A stretch of DNA of 36,562 bases from Chloroflexota bacterium (GTDB lineage Bacteria > Chloroflexota > Limnocylindria > Limnocylindrales > CSP1-4). The notes beneath the pieces were generated by a model, which saw nothing but the letters and a program-made list of their open reading frames with translations, was not told the origin of the DNA and did not search any database. Location: assembly GCA_021786265.1 (NCBI GenBank), contig JAJYNP010000114.1:1-36562 (forward strand), in the 5' to 3' direction. Of the stretch, positions 1 through 7,658 are shown piece after piece (the stretch's first letter is position 1; each line of letters starts with the position of its first letter). Both the position numbers and the translations under genes were made by a program.

Positions 1-4
1 CTCT

Positions 5-220
5 ATGACGCCGCGCGATAGGGAGATCCTCACGTTCATCGCCGAGAGCGCCCGGCGGATCGGCGAGTACGTGGATCGCGCCGGACCCGCATGGGTCCAG
101 GACGACATGGCGCTGGACGCGGTCGCCAGGGAGCTGCCGGGGCTGCTGCGCGCGGTCGACTCGCTGCACGCGGACGACATAGCCGAACTCCGCCGTCGAC
201 TTGCCGGCCTCGAACTCGCC
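5..220 (+). pseudogene. HepT-like RNase toxin remnant (internal deletion)
   Basis: The first 40 or so codons from ATG 5 read like the N-terminus of a HepT/DUF86 protein: a helix (REILTFIAESARRIGEYV), then WVQDDMALDAVA, which matches the 'D-x-M-x-x-D-A-V' helix of the family. Straight after DAVA the reading jumps to RELPGLLRAVDSL, which resembles the C-terminal helix of HepT (LPxLxxxVExL). The section that should lie between, about 50-60 residues with the RNase Rx4-6H motif and the nearby tyrosine that the partner MntA AMPylates, is absent. The frame then runs on into sequence without recognisable similarity. I read this as an internally deleted, inactive hepT. In this family the partner mntA would be adjacent, but the window starts here, so its presence cannot be judged. 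HepT assignment is from memory of the family pattern. Confidence 0.5.
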
Positions 221-267
221 GACTCACTTCCTGGAGACGCCGGCGCGACGCGTGGCAACGCCAATCG

Positions 268-322
268 CCTGCCAGAATGTGCTCTTGTATCCTGCCAGAT
301 TGCATACTACGATCCTGCCAAA
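268..322. repeat. Three direct repeats with a 23-bp period
   Basis: CCTGCCAGA at 268-276, CCTGCCAGA at 291-299 and CCTGCCAAA at 314-322 are spaced exactly 23 bp apart. The first two 23-bp units share further bases (TG at offsets 11-12, AT at the end). The block lies 75-130 bp upstream of the ATPase start and overlaps a possible promoter, so it could be an operator bound on one DNA face. No protein partner is identified. Confidence 0.55.
285..313 (+). promoter_or_regulatory. Possible promoter for the 396-1640 ATPase
   Basis: TTGTAT (285-290) and TACGAT (308-313) are separated by 17 bp. The -35 and -10 hexamers each end immediately before a copy of the CCTGCCA repeat, so binding to the repeats would occlude RNA polymerase. 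The match to consensus is moderate. Confidence 0.35.
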
Positions 323-395
323 GTGGATGCCGGCACTGGGCGCCGCGGCATCGGGCGCCGGCACTGTTGGCCACTGTGGCACCGAGGCCCTCAGA

Positions 396-1640
396 GTGGA
401 GTACCTGCCCCGCGTCATCGACAGCGAGCTCGACAGCCTGCTGGGCTTCCTGCCGGCCATCGCGCTGGAGGGGGCGAAGGCCGTGGGCAAGACCGCGACC
501 GCAACGCGGCGAGCACGATCGGTCCACGCGCTCGATGACGCCGACGAGGCGCTCGCGGCCAGAGCCGACCCATCGCTCGTCGTGACCGGAGAGCCACCCA
601 TCCTCATCGATGAGTGGCAGCGCATGCCGGTCGCGTGGGACCTCGTGCGCCGGGCGGTCGATGAGGACCGCTCACCGGGGCGGTTCCTGCTGACCGGGTC
701 GGCAAATCGCAGCGATGTCCCCGTGCATTCCGGTGCCGGTCGGATCGTCCGCCTGCGAGTGCGCCCGCTCACGCTCGGTGAGCGCCGCGTGGGCATCCCC
801 ACGGTGAGCCTCGCCGCCCTCCTGTCCGGCGAACGCCCGGCAATCAGTGGCTCGACCGGCGTGCGTCTCGACGACTACGTCCGCGAGATTGTCGTGTCGG
901 GGCTCCCCGGCCTGCGCGGCTACGCGGACCGAGCGCTACGGGCGGCGCTGGACGGCTACATCGCCCAGATCGTCGAGCGTGAGTTCCCTGAGATGGGGCA
1001 CCGCGTTCGCAACCCTGCGGCCCTGCGCCGATGGATGACCGCGTACGCCTCGATGATCTCGACGACCGCCTCGTTCGAGTCGATCCGGGAGGCCGCGACC
1101 GGCGGCCGGGGTGAAAAGCCGTCCCGGAACGCCGTCGCCCCGTACGTCGACATCCTCGAAGCCCTGTGGGTCCTGGAACCGGTGCCGGCCTGGCTACCCA
1201 CCAACAACCGGGTGAGCCGACTCGGTGCCGCGCCCAAGCACCAGCTATTCGACCCCGCCATCGCGGCCCGGCTCATGAACCTGGACCCCGGCGGCCTGAT
1301 GCGATCCGGCGCCTACCTCGGGGCCCTGTTCGAGTCCCTGGTGACGCTCTGCGTGCGGGTCTATGCACAGGCCGCTGAGGCGACCGTTCTGCATCTGCGC
1401 ACCCGAGAGCCCAACGAGCACGAGGTCGACCTCATCGTCGAGCGCGGTGACGGGCGTGTCGTGGCAATCGAGGTGAAGCTCGCCCGCACGATCGAGCCGC
1501 GCGACGTGCGGCACCTGCGGTGGCTGCGCGACCGGATCGGCGATGAGCTGCTCGACGCGGTCATCGTCACCACGGGGACGCACGCCTACCGCGAGGCAGA
1601 CGGGATCGCGGTGGTGCCGGCGGCCCTGCTCGGGCCGTAG
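396..1640 (+). CDS. AAA_14/DUF4143 ATPase
   Basis: A predicted cytoplasmic P-loop ATPase of the AAA_14 plus DUF4143 architecture. Walker A is GAKAVGKT (residues 26-33), Walker B is ILIDEW (69-74), and LLTGSAN follows as the sensor-like strand. The C-terminal part ends in a PD-(D/E)XK-like arrangement, EVDLIVE then AIEVK (about 342-360). The product from GTG 396 is 414 aa, normal for the family. The frame is open further upstream to 201, but homology begins at VEYLPRVIDSELD, so GTG 396 was preferred although no clear Shine-Dalgarno precedes it. These ATPases are widespread, of unresolved function, and often sit in mobile or toxin-antitoxin-rich regions. Here it follows a HepT remnant and converges with a DUF2442-Fic operon. 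A second, divergent member lies at 26838-28268. Confidence 0.85.
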   Translation: MEYLPRVIDSELDSLLGFLPAIALEGAKAVGKTATATRRARSVHALDDADEALAARADPSLVVTGEPPILIDEWQRMPVAWDLVRRAVDEDRSPGRFLLTGSANRSDVPVHSGAGRIVRLRVRPLTLGERRVGIPTVSLAALLSGERPAISGSTGVRLDDYVREIVVSGLPGLRGYADRALRAALDGYIAQIVEREFPEMGHRVRNPAALRRWMTAYASMISTTASFESIREAATGGRGEKPSRNAVAPYVDILEALWVLEPVPAWLPTNNRVSRLGAAPKHQLFDPAIAARLMNLDPGGLMRSGAYLGALFESLVTLCVRVYAQAAEATVLHLRTREPNEHEVDLIVERGDGRVVAIEVKLARTIEPRDVRHLRWLRDRIGDELLDAVIVTTGTHAYREADGIAVVPAALLGP

Positions 1641-1730
1641 CGCGTGGACCGGGCGCTGTTCTACGTGATGGGCCTGGATGGCACGTAGCCGATTGCGGCG
1701 ACTCGGTTCGCCGCGGCTCTGCGGGACGCC

Positions 1731-2057
1731 TCAGCCGGCGAGGGACACGTACTCCTCGGTCGGGCGCGTCGGAGCGCGGAGGCCCAGCGCGTCGTACAGC
1801 GCGTCCTCGGGAATCCCCAGGAACGTGGCGAGCCCGATGTCCTCGTCAACGTCGGGCCAGTGGATGGCGGTCCCGGACTCCTCGAGCTGGTAGTTGGCTC
1901 GCTGCTCGGGGGTGGCGCTCGACAGTCGCTCCGACCAGGCGAGCGGAATGCCCACCTCGCGGCCATCGGCCAGATGGACGTAGACGTGCTCGTCGTCGCA
2001 GTGCACCCGCTCGATGACGGGAACCTGCGTCAAATTGCGCTCTTGGGCGCGGGGCAC
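1731..2057 (-). CDS. DUF2442 family protein
   Basis: A small protein (108 aa from GTG 2057) that fits DUF2442: a short beta-rich N-terminus ending in LADGREVGIPLAW, followed by the typical SATPEQRANYQL and IHWPDVDEDIG segments. The family pattern would also allow a start at TTG 2033 (TQVPVIERV...), which has a purine-rich AAGAG stretch upstream; GTG 2057 has none, so the start is uncertain. It lies 12 bp behind the Fic gene on the same strand and is very probably co-transcribed. DUF2442 proteins are often next to toxin-like genes, including Fic or RelE-type partners. A role as antidote or regulator of the Fic protein is inference. Confidence 0.75.
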   Translation of the reverse strand: MPRAQERNLTQVPVIERVHCDDEHVYVHLADGREVGIPLAWSERLSSATPEQRANYQLEESGTAIHWPDVDEDIGLATFLGIPEDALYDALGLRAPTRPTEEYVSLAG

Positions 2058-2069
2058 CCTGGAGGCGCC

Positions 2070-3287
2070 TCAGGCCCGGCGCGCCGGGGAGGGACGCCGG
2101 GGCTCGCCGTCACGAGTGGGTGTCGCTGCTTCGAACGCGAAGTCGTCGAGCAGGGCGATCACCTGGGGCGCTTCCCACGCGCGGTTGCGGCGTCTCCCGA
2201 CGATGATTGGCCGCAGAACGCCGGCCGCCTCGAGCACGAGCACTGCGTGGCGTGCCTGAGGGTAGCTGACGCCGACGAGCTCGCCGGCCGCCCGGATGTC
2301 GACGATCGGGCGCCGCCCCAGGGCTTCGATGAGCTTCTGCGTTGCGGAGGTGCGCCTGGGGTTCCCCGCCGCCACGCGCCATTGTTCCTGCAGCGCGGCG
2401 AGGTTCCCACCCAGTTCTTCGGCGGCGACTGCTGCATCGTGCAGCGTTCGTGCGAAGAGCTCGCACCATTCCGAGACGCGTCCCTCCCGGTACGCCGTCA
2501 GCCCGTCCACGTAGCGGCGCACGTTCGCCGCCAGCACAACGCTCACCGGCGGCACGAACGTCTCCGCAACGCCGCCGCGCCGGAGCACGACGTGGATGAG
2601 GGCCCTCCCGACCCGCCCATTCCCGTCGGCGAACGGGTGAATGGTCTCGAACTGAGCGTGGGCGATGGCCGCCTGCGCGATGGCTGGCAGGTCCCGACGA
2701 TTCGCGAATGCGCACAGATCGGCGACCAGCCCGGGCACATCCCCCTCGGGGGGTGGAATGAATTCCGCGTGGTACGGGGACGATCCGTCTCTGCCGATCC
2801 AGTTCTGCCGATCACGCAGGTGTCCCGCGATACCGGCGTCCCTCGTTCGCTCGAGGAGCAGCCGGTGGATCTGCAGGACGTCCTCGGTGTCGAGATCGCG
2901 TGCTTCCGCCCCGAGCCGGACCGCCTGCTCCATCGCCTCGATGTTGCCCACGACCGCCCGCGCCGTCCCGTCGGCGGACGCAGCGTCGAACAGCGCGCGC
3001 GCCAGGCGTCGATGCGAGAGCTGCAGGCCCTCGATCCACGACGATGCCACCGCCTCGGTCCGCAGCAGCTGGTGGCTCAACGATTCCAGCCCCGCCAGCT
3101 CGCTCGATCGCTGAACGTCGCGGAGGGCACGCTCTGCCAGCGAGATCGCGTCAACCGCCGGCGCGGAGAAGGTCAACGCGACGTCCGCGATGGGATCCGG
3201 CACGAATGCGTCGTAGTCGAAGCTGCGGGCCGACCGACCGAACCCACCCGGGGTCCCCGCCCAGTGCCGGCGCACGTAGTGCGGCAT
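2070..3287 (-). CDS. Fic/DOC family AMPylase, class II, with winged-helix C-terminus
   Basis: A 405-aa Fic protein that would transfer AMP (or another nucleotide) to a protein hydroxyl. The active-site loop is HPFADGNGRVGR (217-228), matching HxFx(D/E)GNGRxxR in full, so it should be catalytically competent. The autoinhibitory motif (S/T)xxxE(G/N) is SSWIEG (82-87), N-terminal to the Fic core, which makes this a class II Fic restrained by its own glutamate. A Fic_N-type region comes first, and residues from about 300 look like a winged helix (ATQKLIEALGRRPIVDIRAAGELVGVSYPQARHAVLVLEAAGVL), suggesting DNA binding. Start ATG 3287 is supported by AAGGG (3293-3297) 5 nt upstream and by a promoter just beyond. 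The gene heads a two-gene operon with DUF2442. The target is unknown. Confidence 0.92.
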   Translation of the reverse strand: MPHYVRRHWAGTPGGFGRSARSFDYDAFVPDPIADVALTFSAPAVDAISLAERALRDVQRSSELAGLESLSHQLLRTEAVASSWIEGLQLSHRRLARALFDAASADGTARAVVGNIEAMEQAVRLGAEARDLDTEDVLQIHRLLLERTRDAGIAGHLRDRQNWIGRDGSSPYHAEFIPPPEGDVPGLVADLCAFANRRDLPAIAQAAIAHAQFETIHPFADGNGRVGRALIHVVLRRGGVAETFVPPVSVVLAANVRRYVDGLTAYREGRVSEWCELFARTLHDAAVAAEELGGNLAALQEQWRVAAGNPRRTSATQKLIEALGRRPIVDIRAAGELVGVSYPQARHAVLVLEAAGVLRPIIVGRRRNRAWEAPQVIALLDDFAFEAATPTRDGEPRRPSPARRA

Positions 3288-3310
3288 GGCAACCCTTCAT
3301 GCGGGAGCGT

Positions 3311-3349
3311 GTTGCGTAGGTTATAGGCGCTATCCCTTCGTAACGCAAC
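3311..3349 (-). promoter_or_regulatory. fic promoter with overlapping inverted repeat
   Basis: On the minus strand TTGCGT (3343-3348) and TATAAC (3320-3325) are 17 bp apart, a good sigma-70-type promoter ending about 30 bp from the Fic start. A 7-bp inverted repeat, GTTGCGT (3311-3317) and ACGCAAC (3343-3349), has one arm on the -35 box and the other at the likely transcription start. That is the layout of an autorepression operator; the winged helix of the Fic protein is an obvious candidate ligand, by inference only. Confidence 0.6.
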
Positions 3350-3400
3350 TCGTTGTGAAGGGGTGGCCTCCCGGGCGATCCGGTCCGCCGACCGACCAGG

Positions 3401-4519
3401 TCACCGGTCCTCCTCCGACTGGTACACCTCCTCATCCACCCCCAGGCGCTCGAACAGCTCGCGCCACCGCTGCCTGAACACCGCTGTCGAGAACCGCTGC
3501 GCGTTGGTGCGGATGGCTGCCCGGTCGAACGACTGTGCGTCCAGCCGCTCGATCGCCTCGGCCAGCGACCGCGGCGTCTGCGCGTCGAAGAAGACCCCCG
3601 TGATCCCCTCGACCACGGTCTCGGTGGCGCCTCCCGCCCGGAACGCGACCACCGGCTTGCCGGCGGCCATCGCCTCGACCGGGGCGATCCCGAAGTCCTC
3701 CACCCCGGGCACCAGGTACGCGTGGCAGCGGCGCAGGAGCTCGACCGCGCGCGGACGGTCGACGTGCCCGGCGAACCGAACCGTGGGACCCGCCAGGCGG
3801 CGGAGCCGGCCCGCCTCCGGCCCATCCCCCACCACGATGAGCTGGCGCCCCAGCCGGTTGCAGGCCTCCACCGCGAGGTCAATGCGCCGGTAGGCGAGCA
3901 GCCGCGCGAGCGCCAGGAGGTACCCGTCGTCCTCGTCCGACGGCGCGATCTCGCCGACGTCGACGGGGGGATGGATGACCTCCGCATCGCGGCCCCACAG
4001 CCGCCGGATCCGCTCGCGCACCGTCGCCGAGTTGGCGACCAGCACGTCGGGCCGCCCGGCGGTCTCGCGATCCCACCACTGGAGCGCGGGACGGATCGAG
4101 CGTGCCGCGAGCCGGGACGGCAGCGAGTAGCTGGAGCCCGCCAGGTACGCGTCCAGGTCCCAGGCGTAGCGCATCGGCGTGTGGATGTAGCTGACGTGGA
4201 GGTCCCGCTGACCCGTCCGCACCGCCTTCGAGAATGCCACCGAGCTGCTGACCACGAGACCGGCCCCCCGCAGGTCGAGCGTCGAGAAGTAGAGCGGGTA
4301 CAGGGGCAGGAACGCGCGGAAGTGCGAGGTCGGGCCGGTCAGCCGCTGGATCGGCCAGGTCCGCACGCGCGTCGGATCGATGCGATCGCCGAATCGAGCG
4401 GAGTCGAAGAAGCTAGTGTGGACGGTTGTCCCGGAGAGCAGCCGGGCGAGCTCGATCGCCACGCGCTCGCCGCCCCCCTCCGCGACGAAGAAGTCGTGGA
4501 CGACGGCGCCCGTCGTCAC
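3401..4519 (-). CDS. GT4 family glycosyltransferase
   Basis: A 372-aa GT-B fold glycosyltransferase of the GT4 (glycosyl_transf_1) type. The N-terminal domain starts MTTGAVVHDFFVAEGGGERVA, with the glycine-rich acceptor-side loop typical of WbaZ-like mannosyltransferases. The C-terminal donor domain has LLALARLLAYRRIDLAVEA, IVVGDGPEAGRLRRL and the EX7E motif EDFGIAPVE at about residues 272-281. No membrane segment is obvious, so it should act at the inner face of the membrane on a lipid-linked acceptor. Its ATG overlaps the stop of the upstream GumK-like gene (ATGA, 4516-4519), so the two are translationally coupled. Donor sugar cannot be told from the sequence; GDP-mannose is a reasonable guess for a WbaZ-like protein. 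Confidence 0.88.
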   Translation of the reverse strand: MTTGAVVHDFFVAEGGGERVAIELARLLSGTTVHTSFFDSARFGDRIDPTRVRTWPIQRLTGPTSHFRAFLPLYPLYFSTLDLRGAGLVVSSSVAFSKAVRTGQRDLHVSYIHTPMRYAWDLDAYLAGSSYSLPSRLAARSIRPALQWWDRETAGRPDVLVANSATVRERIRRLWGRDAEVIHPPVDVGEIAPSDEDDGYLLALARLLAYRRIDLAVEACNRLGRQLIVVGDGPEAGRLRRLAGPTVRFAGHVDRPRAVELLRRCHAYLVPGVEDFGIAPVEAMAAGKPVVAFRAGGATETVVEGITGVFFDAQTPRSLAEAIERLDAQSFDRAAIRTNAQRFSTAVFRQRWRELFERLGVDEEVYQSEEDR

Positions 4520-5628
4520 TGGCTACCGTCGCCCGCAAGAACTCGAGCGAGGTCATCCCACGACCAGATCCCTTCGCGTGAGATCGCGCTCCGGTCAGAC
4601 TGTGCGGCCGCGGTCATTGCCCCCCGGATGCTCGCGTCGTCGCCAGGGTGGTAGAGAAAGAGGTTCGTGCGGTTCGATGCCATGAAGTCGGGCGCCACGA
4701 TGGGCAGGCGCGCATACGTGTACTGGACGACCTTGAGGCTGTCCCGCAGCGTCTCGGCGCCGGGCACATGCTCTAGCGTCGCTAGACCGACGTCCGCGTG
4801 GACGATGTACGGGACCGTTTCAGAGAACGGGAGCTCGCCGTGAGCCAGCACGTTCGGCCGATCCGGGAGCGAGTCGAACGGCCCGACGACGTGGAAGTCC
4901 CACGCGGGGAAGTCCCGGGCCGCGACATCGAGGAACGTGCGGTCGAGATGCGCGGTACCGACGAAGATGGCATGCCCTGCTCGTGATCGATCGTACGGAT
5001 CTTCATTCGGTTCGTCGAACGGCGCCGTCTCGATCCCGTGGGGATGGAACATCACGTTCTGGTGCCCCGCGAAGCGTGCCAGCATCGAACTCGACGGGAC
5101 GCTGACGAGATCGAACTCCGGGAGGATCCGACCCTCCGTCTCGAGCACCACCGGGTGGGCCCGCAGCAAGCGAAGGTCGTCGGACATCCGATAGACGAAA
5201 CGCGCCCTCGGAGCCCACGCGTGGAACCGGTCGAAGAGCATCAGCCCACTCGTGCTCTCGAAGATGATGAGGTCAGCGGCGTGCACCAACGGCTCGATGC
5301 CTGGCATCGGCAGCGACCCGTACCGACGAAAGAGGGGCGCCGCGAGAGTGTTGCCGATCGCCGGCAGTCGGTTCAGCGGGTGGAAGAGCGTGAACCAAAC
5401 GTAGCTGACCAGATCGGGCGCCAGCTCGACCGGCCGGCCAGCCTGGCGCAGGATCCCGTACCCGAACCGATGGTCTGAACCGGGGCGCAGCCGGGACAGT
5501 TGGCTGAAGCCGACGGTGACGAAGGTCACGTGCCAACCCTGCCGCCGGAGCGCGTTCGCGATCCAGTGGAACCCGGCTCGCCTAGGCGAGTCGATGTAGT
5601 GCGCCGCAACGAGGACCGCGCGCTTCAT
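4516..5628 (-). CDS. GumK-like glycosyltransferase
   Basis: A 370-aa protein beginning MKRAVLVAAHYIDSPRRAGFHWIANALRRQGWHVTFVTVG. The 'SPRRAxxHxIAxxLxxxGxxVxFVTVGxSxLS' pattern is that of GumK (GT70), the glucuronosyltransferase of xanthan synthesis. The C-terminal half has donor-domain features (HAIFVGTAHLD, FHVVGPFDSLP, ADVGLATLEHVPGAETLRDSLKVVQY). The frame is open much further upstream to 5955, but that part overlaps the asparagine synthetase and has no similarity, so ATG 5628 is chosen; ATG 5649 is an alternative. It lies between asnB and a GT4 gene on the same strand and would add a sugar, perhaps glucuronic acid, to the lipid-linked repeat unit. Donor specificity is inferred from family only. 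Confidence 0.75.
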   Translation of the reverse strand: MKRAVLVAAHYIDSPRRAGFHWIANALRRQGWHVTFVTVGFSQLSRLRPGSDHRFGYGILRQAGRPVELAPDLVSYVWFTLFHPLNRLPAIGNTLAAPLFRRYGSLPMPGIEPLVHAADLIIFESTSGLMLFDRFHAWAPRARFVYRMSDDLRLLRAHPVVLETEGRILPEFDLVSVPSSSMLARFAGHQNVMFHPHGIETAPFDEPNEDPYDRSRAGHAIFVGTAHLDRTFLDVAARDFPAWDFHVVGPFDSLPDRPNVLAHGELPFSETVPYIVHADVGLATLEHVPGAETLRDSLKVVQYTYARLPIVAPDFMASNRTNLFLYHPGDDASIRGAMTAAAQSDRSAISREGIWSWDDLARVLAGDGSQ

Positions 5629-5680
5629 GGACGACGCAGCCGGGCGCATGCGCCAATCGCCGAGCGGACGGAACACTCGG

Positions 5681-7582
5681 TCACAGCACGTCCTTCTCCC
5701 CGGACACGACCACTCTGAGCCACAGCTCCACGCTGAGCAGGCGCCAGAAGACGTCAGGCGCAAGCTCGCGCTGACCGTAGCGCGCCACCGCTCTTGCCAT
5801 TGAACCCGCGCGCAACAGCTCGGCGCGCTCCAGGGCTGACCTACCCGCCATACGCCCGACACTTGGCAGGAGGGGTCGCAGCCAGCGCTCTTCCGGCGTC
5901 GCGAAGCCGATCTTGTCCCTGCGGGCGGCAACCCCTGGGGGGAGAAGATCGGCAAAGGCGCGCCGCAGCACGACTTTCCGTTCTCCGTTCCTGACCTTGA
6001 GGCGGTCAGGAAGGGCGAGCGCCAGCTCCGCGAGGCGGTGGTCGAGGAACGGCACTCGCGCCTCGATCCCGAAAGCCATGCTGTTCCGATCCTCGTATCT
6101 GAGCAGCCCGGGCAGGTGTCCGTACTCGATGTCGCGCCACAGGTTCCGCGCCAGGACGGTCCCCGGCGGCACAGGCGGCCTCGGGTCAGCCCGGCGCGCC
6201 GGACGCGAACGCGGACCGAGCCACGATCGGATCACCCGTGACGGCCGGGCCAGGGTGGGAGGCGGCGCGCCGTTCGTAACGGCGAACCATGCGATGCGGG
6301 CCGGCGAAGCCGGAGCGCCGTGTCGCGCCCACGCGCCCAGAGCGCCGAGCCCATCTCGCGACCGGAGGATTCCGGCGTAGCGGGCGGGAGATTTCGGCAG
6401 ATATCCGGCCAGGAGCTCGTCGGCTCCCTGGCCATCGAGCAGGACCTTCACCCCGGCAGCGTGCGCAGTCTGCATCACGTAGTACTGGGCAACGATGCTG
6501 GTCGAGCCGAAGGGCTCATCCTGCTGGCGCACGACGGCCTCCAGGGTCGCGGCCGCCTCCGTGGCATCCGGCGTGATCGTGTGGAGCTCCGCGCTGGTTG
6601 CGGCGACAACCTCGTCCACGAACCGTCGCTCGTCGATCTGCGGGTCGTCAAACGATGCGAAGAACGCGAGCTGGGGCTGCCGGTCACGCTCGTGGTGCCG
6701 CAGCTCCCGCGCCTCAAGCCGGCCGCGACGGAGCGCGTCGGCGACCACGACGATTGTCGAGGAGTCGATCCCGCCGGACAGGCACGACCCGATGGCGACA
6801 TCCGACCTGAGCTGCAGGCTGACGCTCTCCGTCAGCAAGTCGCGGAACTGCTCGACGGCACCCTGGTCTCCGGCTGACGGGCCCACGGACGGATCGGTGG
6901 CGAGCGTGGGAACATCCCAGTATCGCCAGTCTCGCCTGATGTTCGGCCCGACCAACAGATTGTGTGCGGGCAGCAGCCGACGGATGCCTCGGAAGAACGT
7001 CCCGGGCCTGTGATCCACGCGGGCGTCGAGCAGGAAGTCACGGATCGCCTCCGTGTCCGGGGTCCGGTCGACCCACTCGAGCGTCAAGAGGGCCTTTACC
7101 TCGCTCGCGAACGCGAGCACCCCGGACGACTCGGCCAGATAGAGCGGCTTCACGCCAAATCGGTCGCGAGACAGGAAGAGCCGTTCCTCGACCGCGTCCC
7201 AGAGCGCGAATGCCCAGATCCCGTTGAAGCGCGTGACGCAGTCCGGTCCCCACACCGCGTAAGCAGCCAGGATGACCTCCGTGTCGGTCGCGGTCCGGAA
7301 CTCATGTCCGTGCGAACGCAGCTCATCCGCGAGCTCCAGGAAGTTGTAGATCTCGCCGTTGTGGACGACCCAGTACCGTCCGTCGGCCGAGCACATGGGC
7401 TGATCGCCGGCGGGTGTCGGGTCGAGGATGCTGAGGCGGCGATGCGCCAGTACCAGCGGGCCCAGCCTACGCAGGGTCTCGCCGTCGGGGCCGCGATGAG
7501 CCAGCGCGCCAATCATGGCGAGGACGGGTCCGCTCGCAAGTCTGTGGCCGGCCAGGTCGAGCACTCCCGCGATCCCACACAT
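5681..7582 (-). CDS. asnB: Asparagine synthetase B (glutamine-hydrolysing)
   Basis: A complete class II glutamine amidotransferase/asparagine synthetase of 633 aa. The start is set at ATG 7582, not the in-frame codon at 7591, because the catalytic cysteine must be residue 2 (MCGIAGVLDL). The glutaminase domain shows RRLSI, NGEIYN (75-80) and GHEFRTATDTE. The synthetase domain has the PP-loop SGGIDSS (269-275) and the later region GIEARVPFLDHRLAELAL. AsnB-like proteins are common in exopolysaccharide loci, where they may amidate a uronic acid or other carboxylate of the glycan; a housekeeping role in asparagine synthesis is equally compatible with the sequence. It appears to head an operon with the GumK-like and GT4 genes and is divergent from the 7659 glycosyltransferase. 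Confidence 0.93.
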   Translation of the reverse strand: MCGIAGVLDLAGHRLASGPVLAMIGALAHRGPDGETLRRLGPLVLAHRRLSILDPTPAGDQPMCSADGRYWVVHNGEIYNFLELADELRSHGHEFRTATDTEVILAAYAVWGPDCVTRFNGIWAFALWDAVEERLFLSRDRFGVKPLYLAESSGVLAFASEVKALLTLEWVDRTPDTEAIRDFLLDARVDHRPGTFFRGIRRLLPAHNLLVGPNIRRDWRYWDVPTLATDPSVGPSAGDQGAVEQFRDLLTESVSLQLRSDVAIGSCLSGGIDSSTIVVVADALRRGRLEARELRHHERDRQPQLAFFASFDDPQIDERRFVDEVVAATSAELHTITPDATEAAATLEAVVRQQDEPFGSTSIVAQYYVMQTAHAAGVKVLLDGQGADELLAGYLPKSPARYAGILRSRDGLGALGAWARHGAPASPARIAWFAVTNGAPPPTLARPSRVIRSWLGPRSRPARRADPRPPVPPGTVLARNLWRDIEYGHLPGLLRYEDRNSMAFGIEARVPFLDHRLAELALALPDRLKVRNGERKVVLRRAFADLLPPGVAARRDKIGFATPEERWLRPLLPSVGRMAGRSALERAELLRAGSMARAVARYGQRELAPDVFWRLLSVELWLRVVVSGEKDVL

Positions 7583-7590
7583 CACCGCCA

Positions 7591-7596
7591 AGAGTA
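7591..7596 (-). promoter_or_regulatory. -10 box of asnB, leaderless-type spacing
   Basis: TACTCT on the minus strand ends 8 nt before ATG 7582, so transcription would start at or next to the start codon. No Shine-Dalgarno lies between. No convincing -35 box is seen. Confidence 0.35.
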
Positions 7597-7645
7597 ACGG
7601 TGGCAGGACCCATTAGCGGATGCGGTCGCCCCACGAGACGGCCGC

Positions 7646-7651
7646 TACTAT
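7646..7651 (+). promoter_or_regulatory. -10 box of the 7659 glycosyltransferase
   Basis: TACTAT ends 7 nt before ATG 7659, which favours this start over the codon at 7620 and predicts a leaderless transcript. There is no recognisable -35 box or Shine-Dalgarno. Confidence 0.35.
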
Positions 7652-7658
7652 CACGACC

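Noticed and set aside
1641..1730. Short frame after the ATPase (VDRALFYVMGLDGT)
   Set aside because: It is only about 14 codons with no recognisable match; it may be debris but cannot be assigned.
1860..3326. A 488-codon plus-strand open frame opposite the Fic gene
   Set aside because: It is antisense to a gene with complete Fic motifs, is Arg/Pro/Gly-rich with no domain, and is explained by high GC at third positions.
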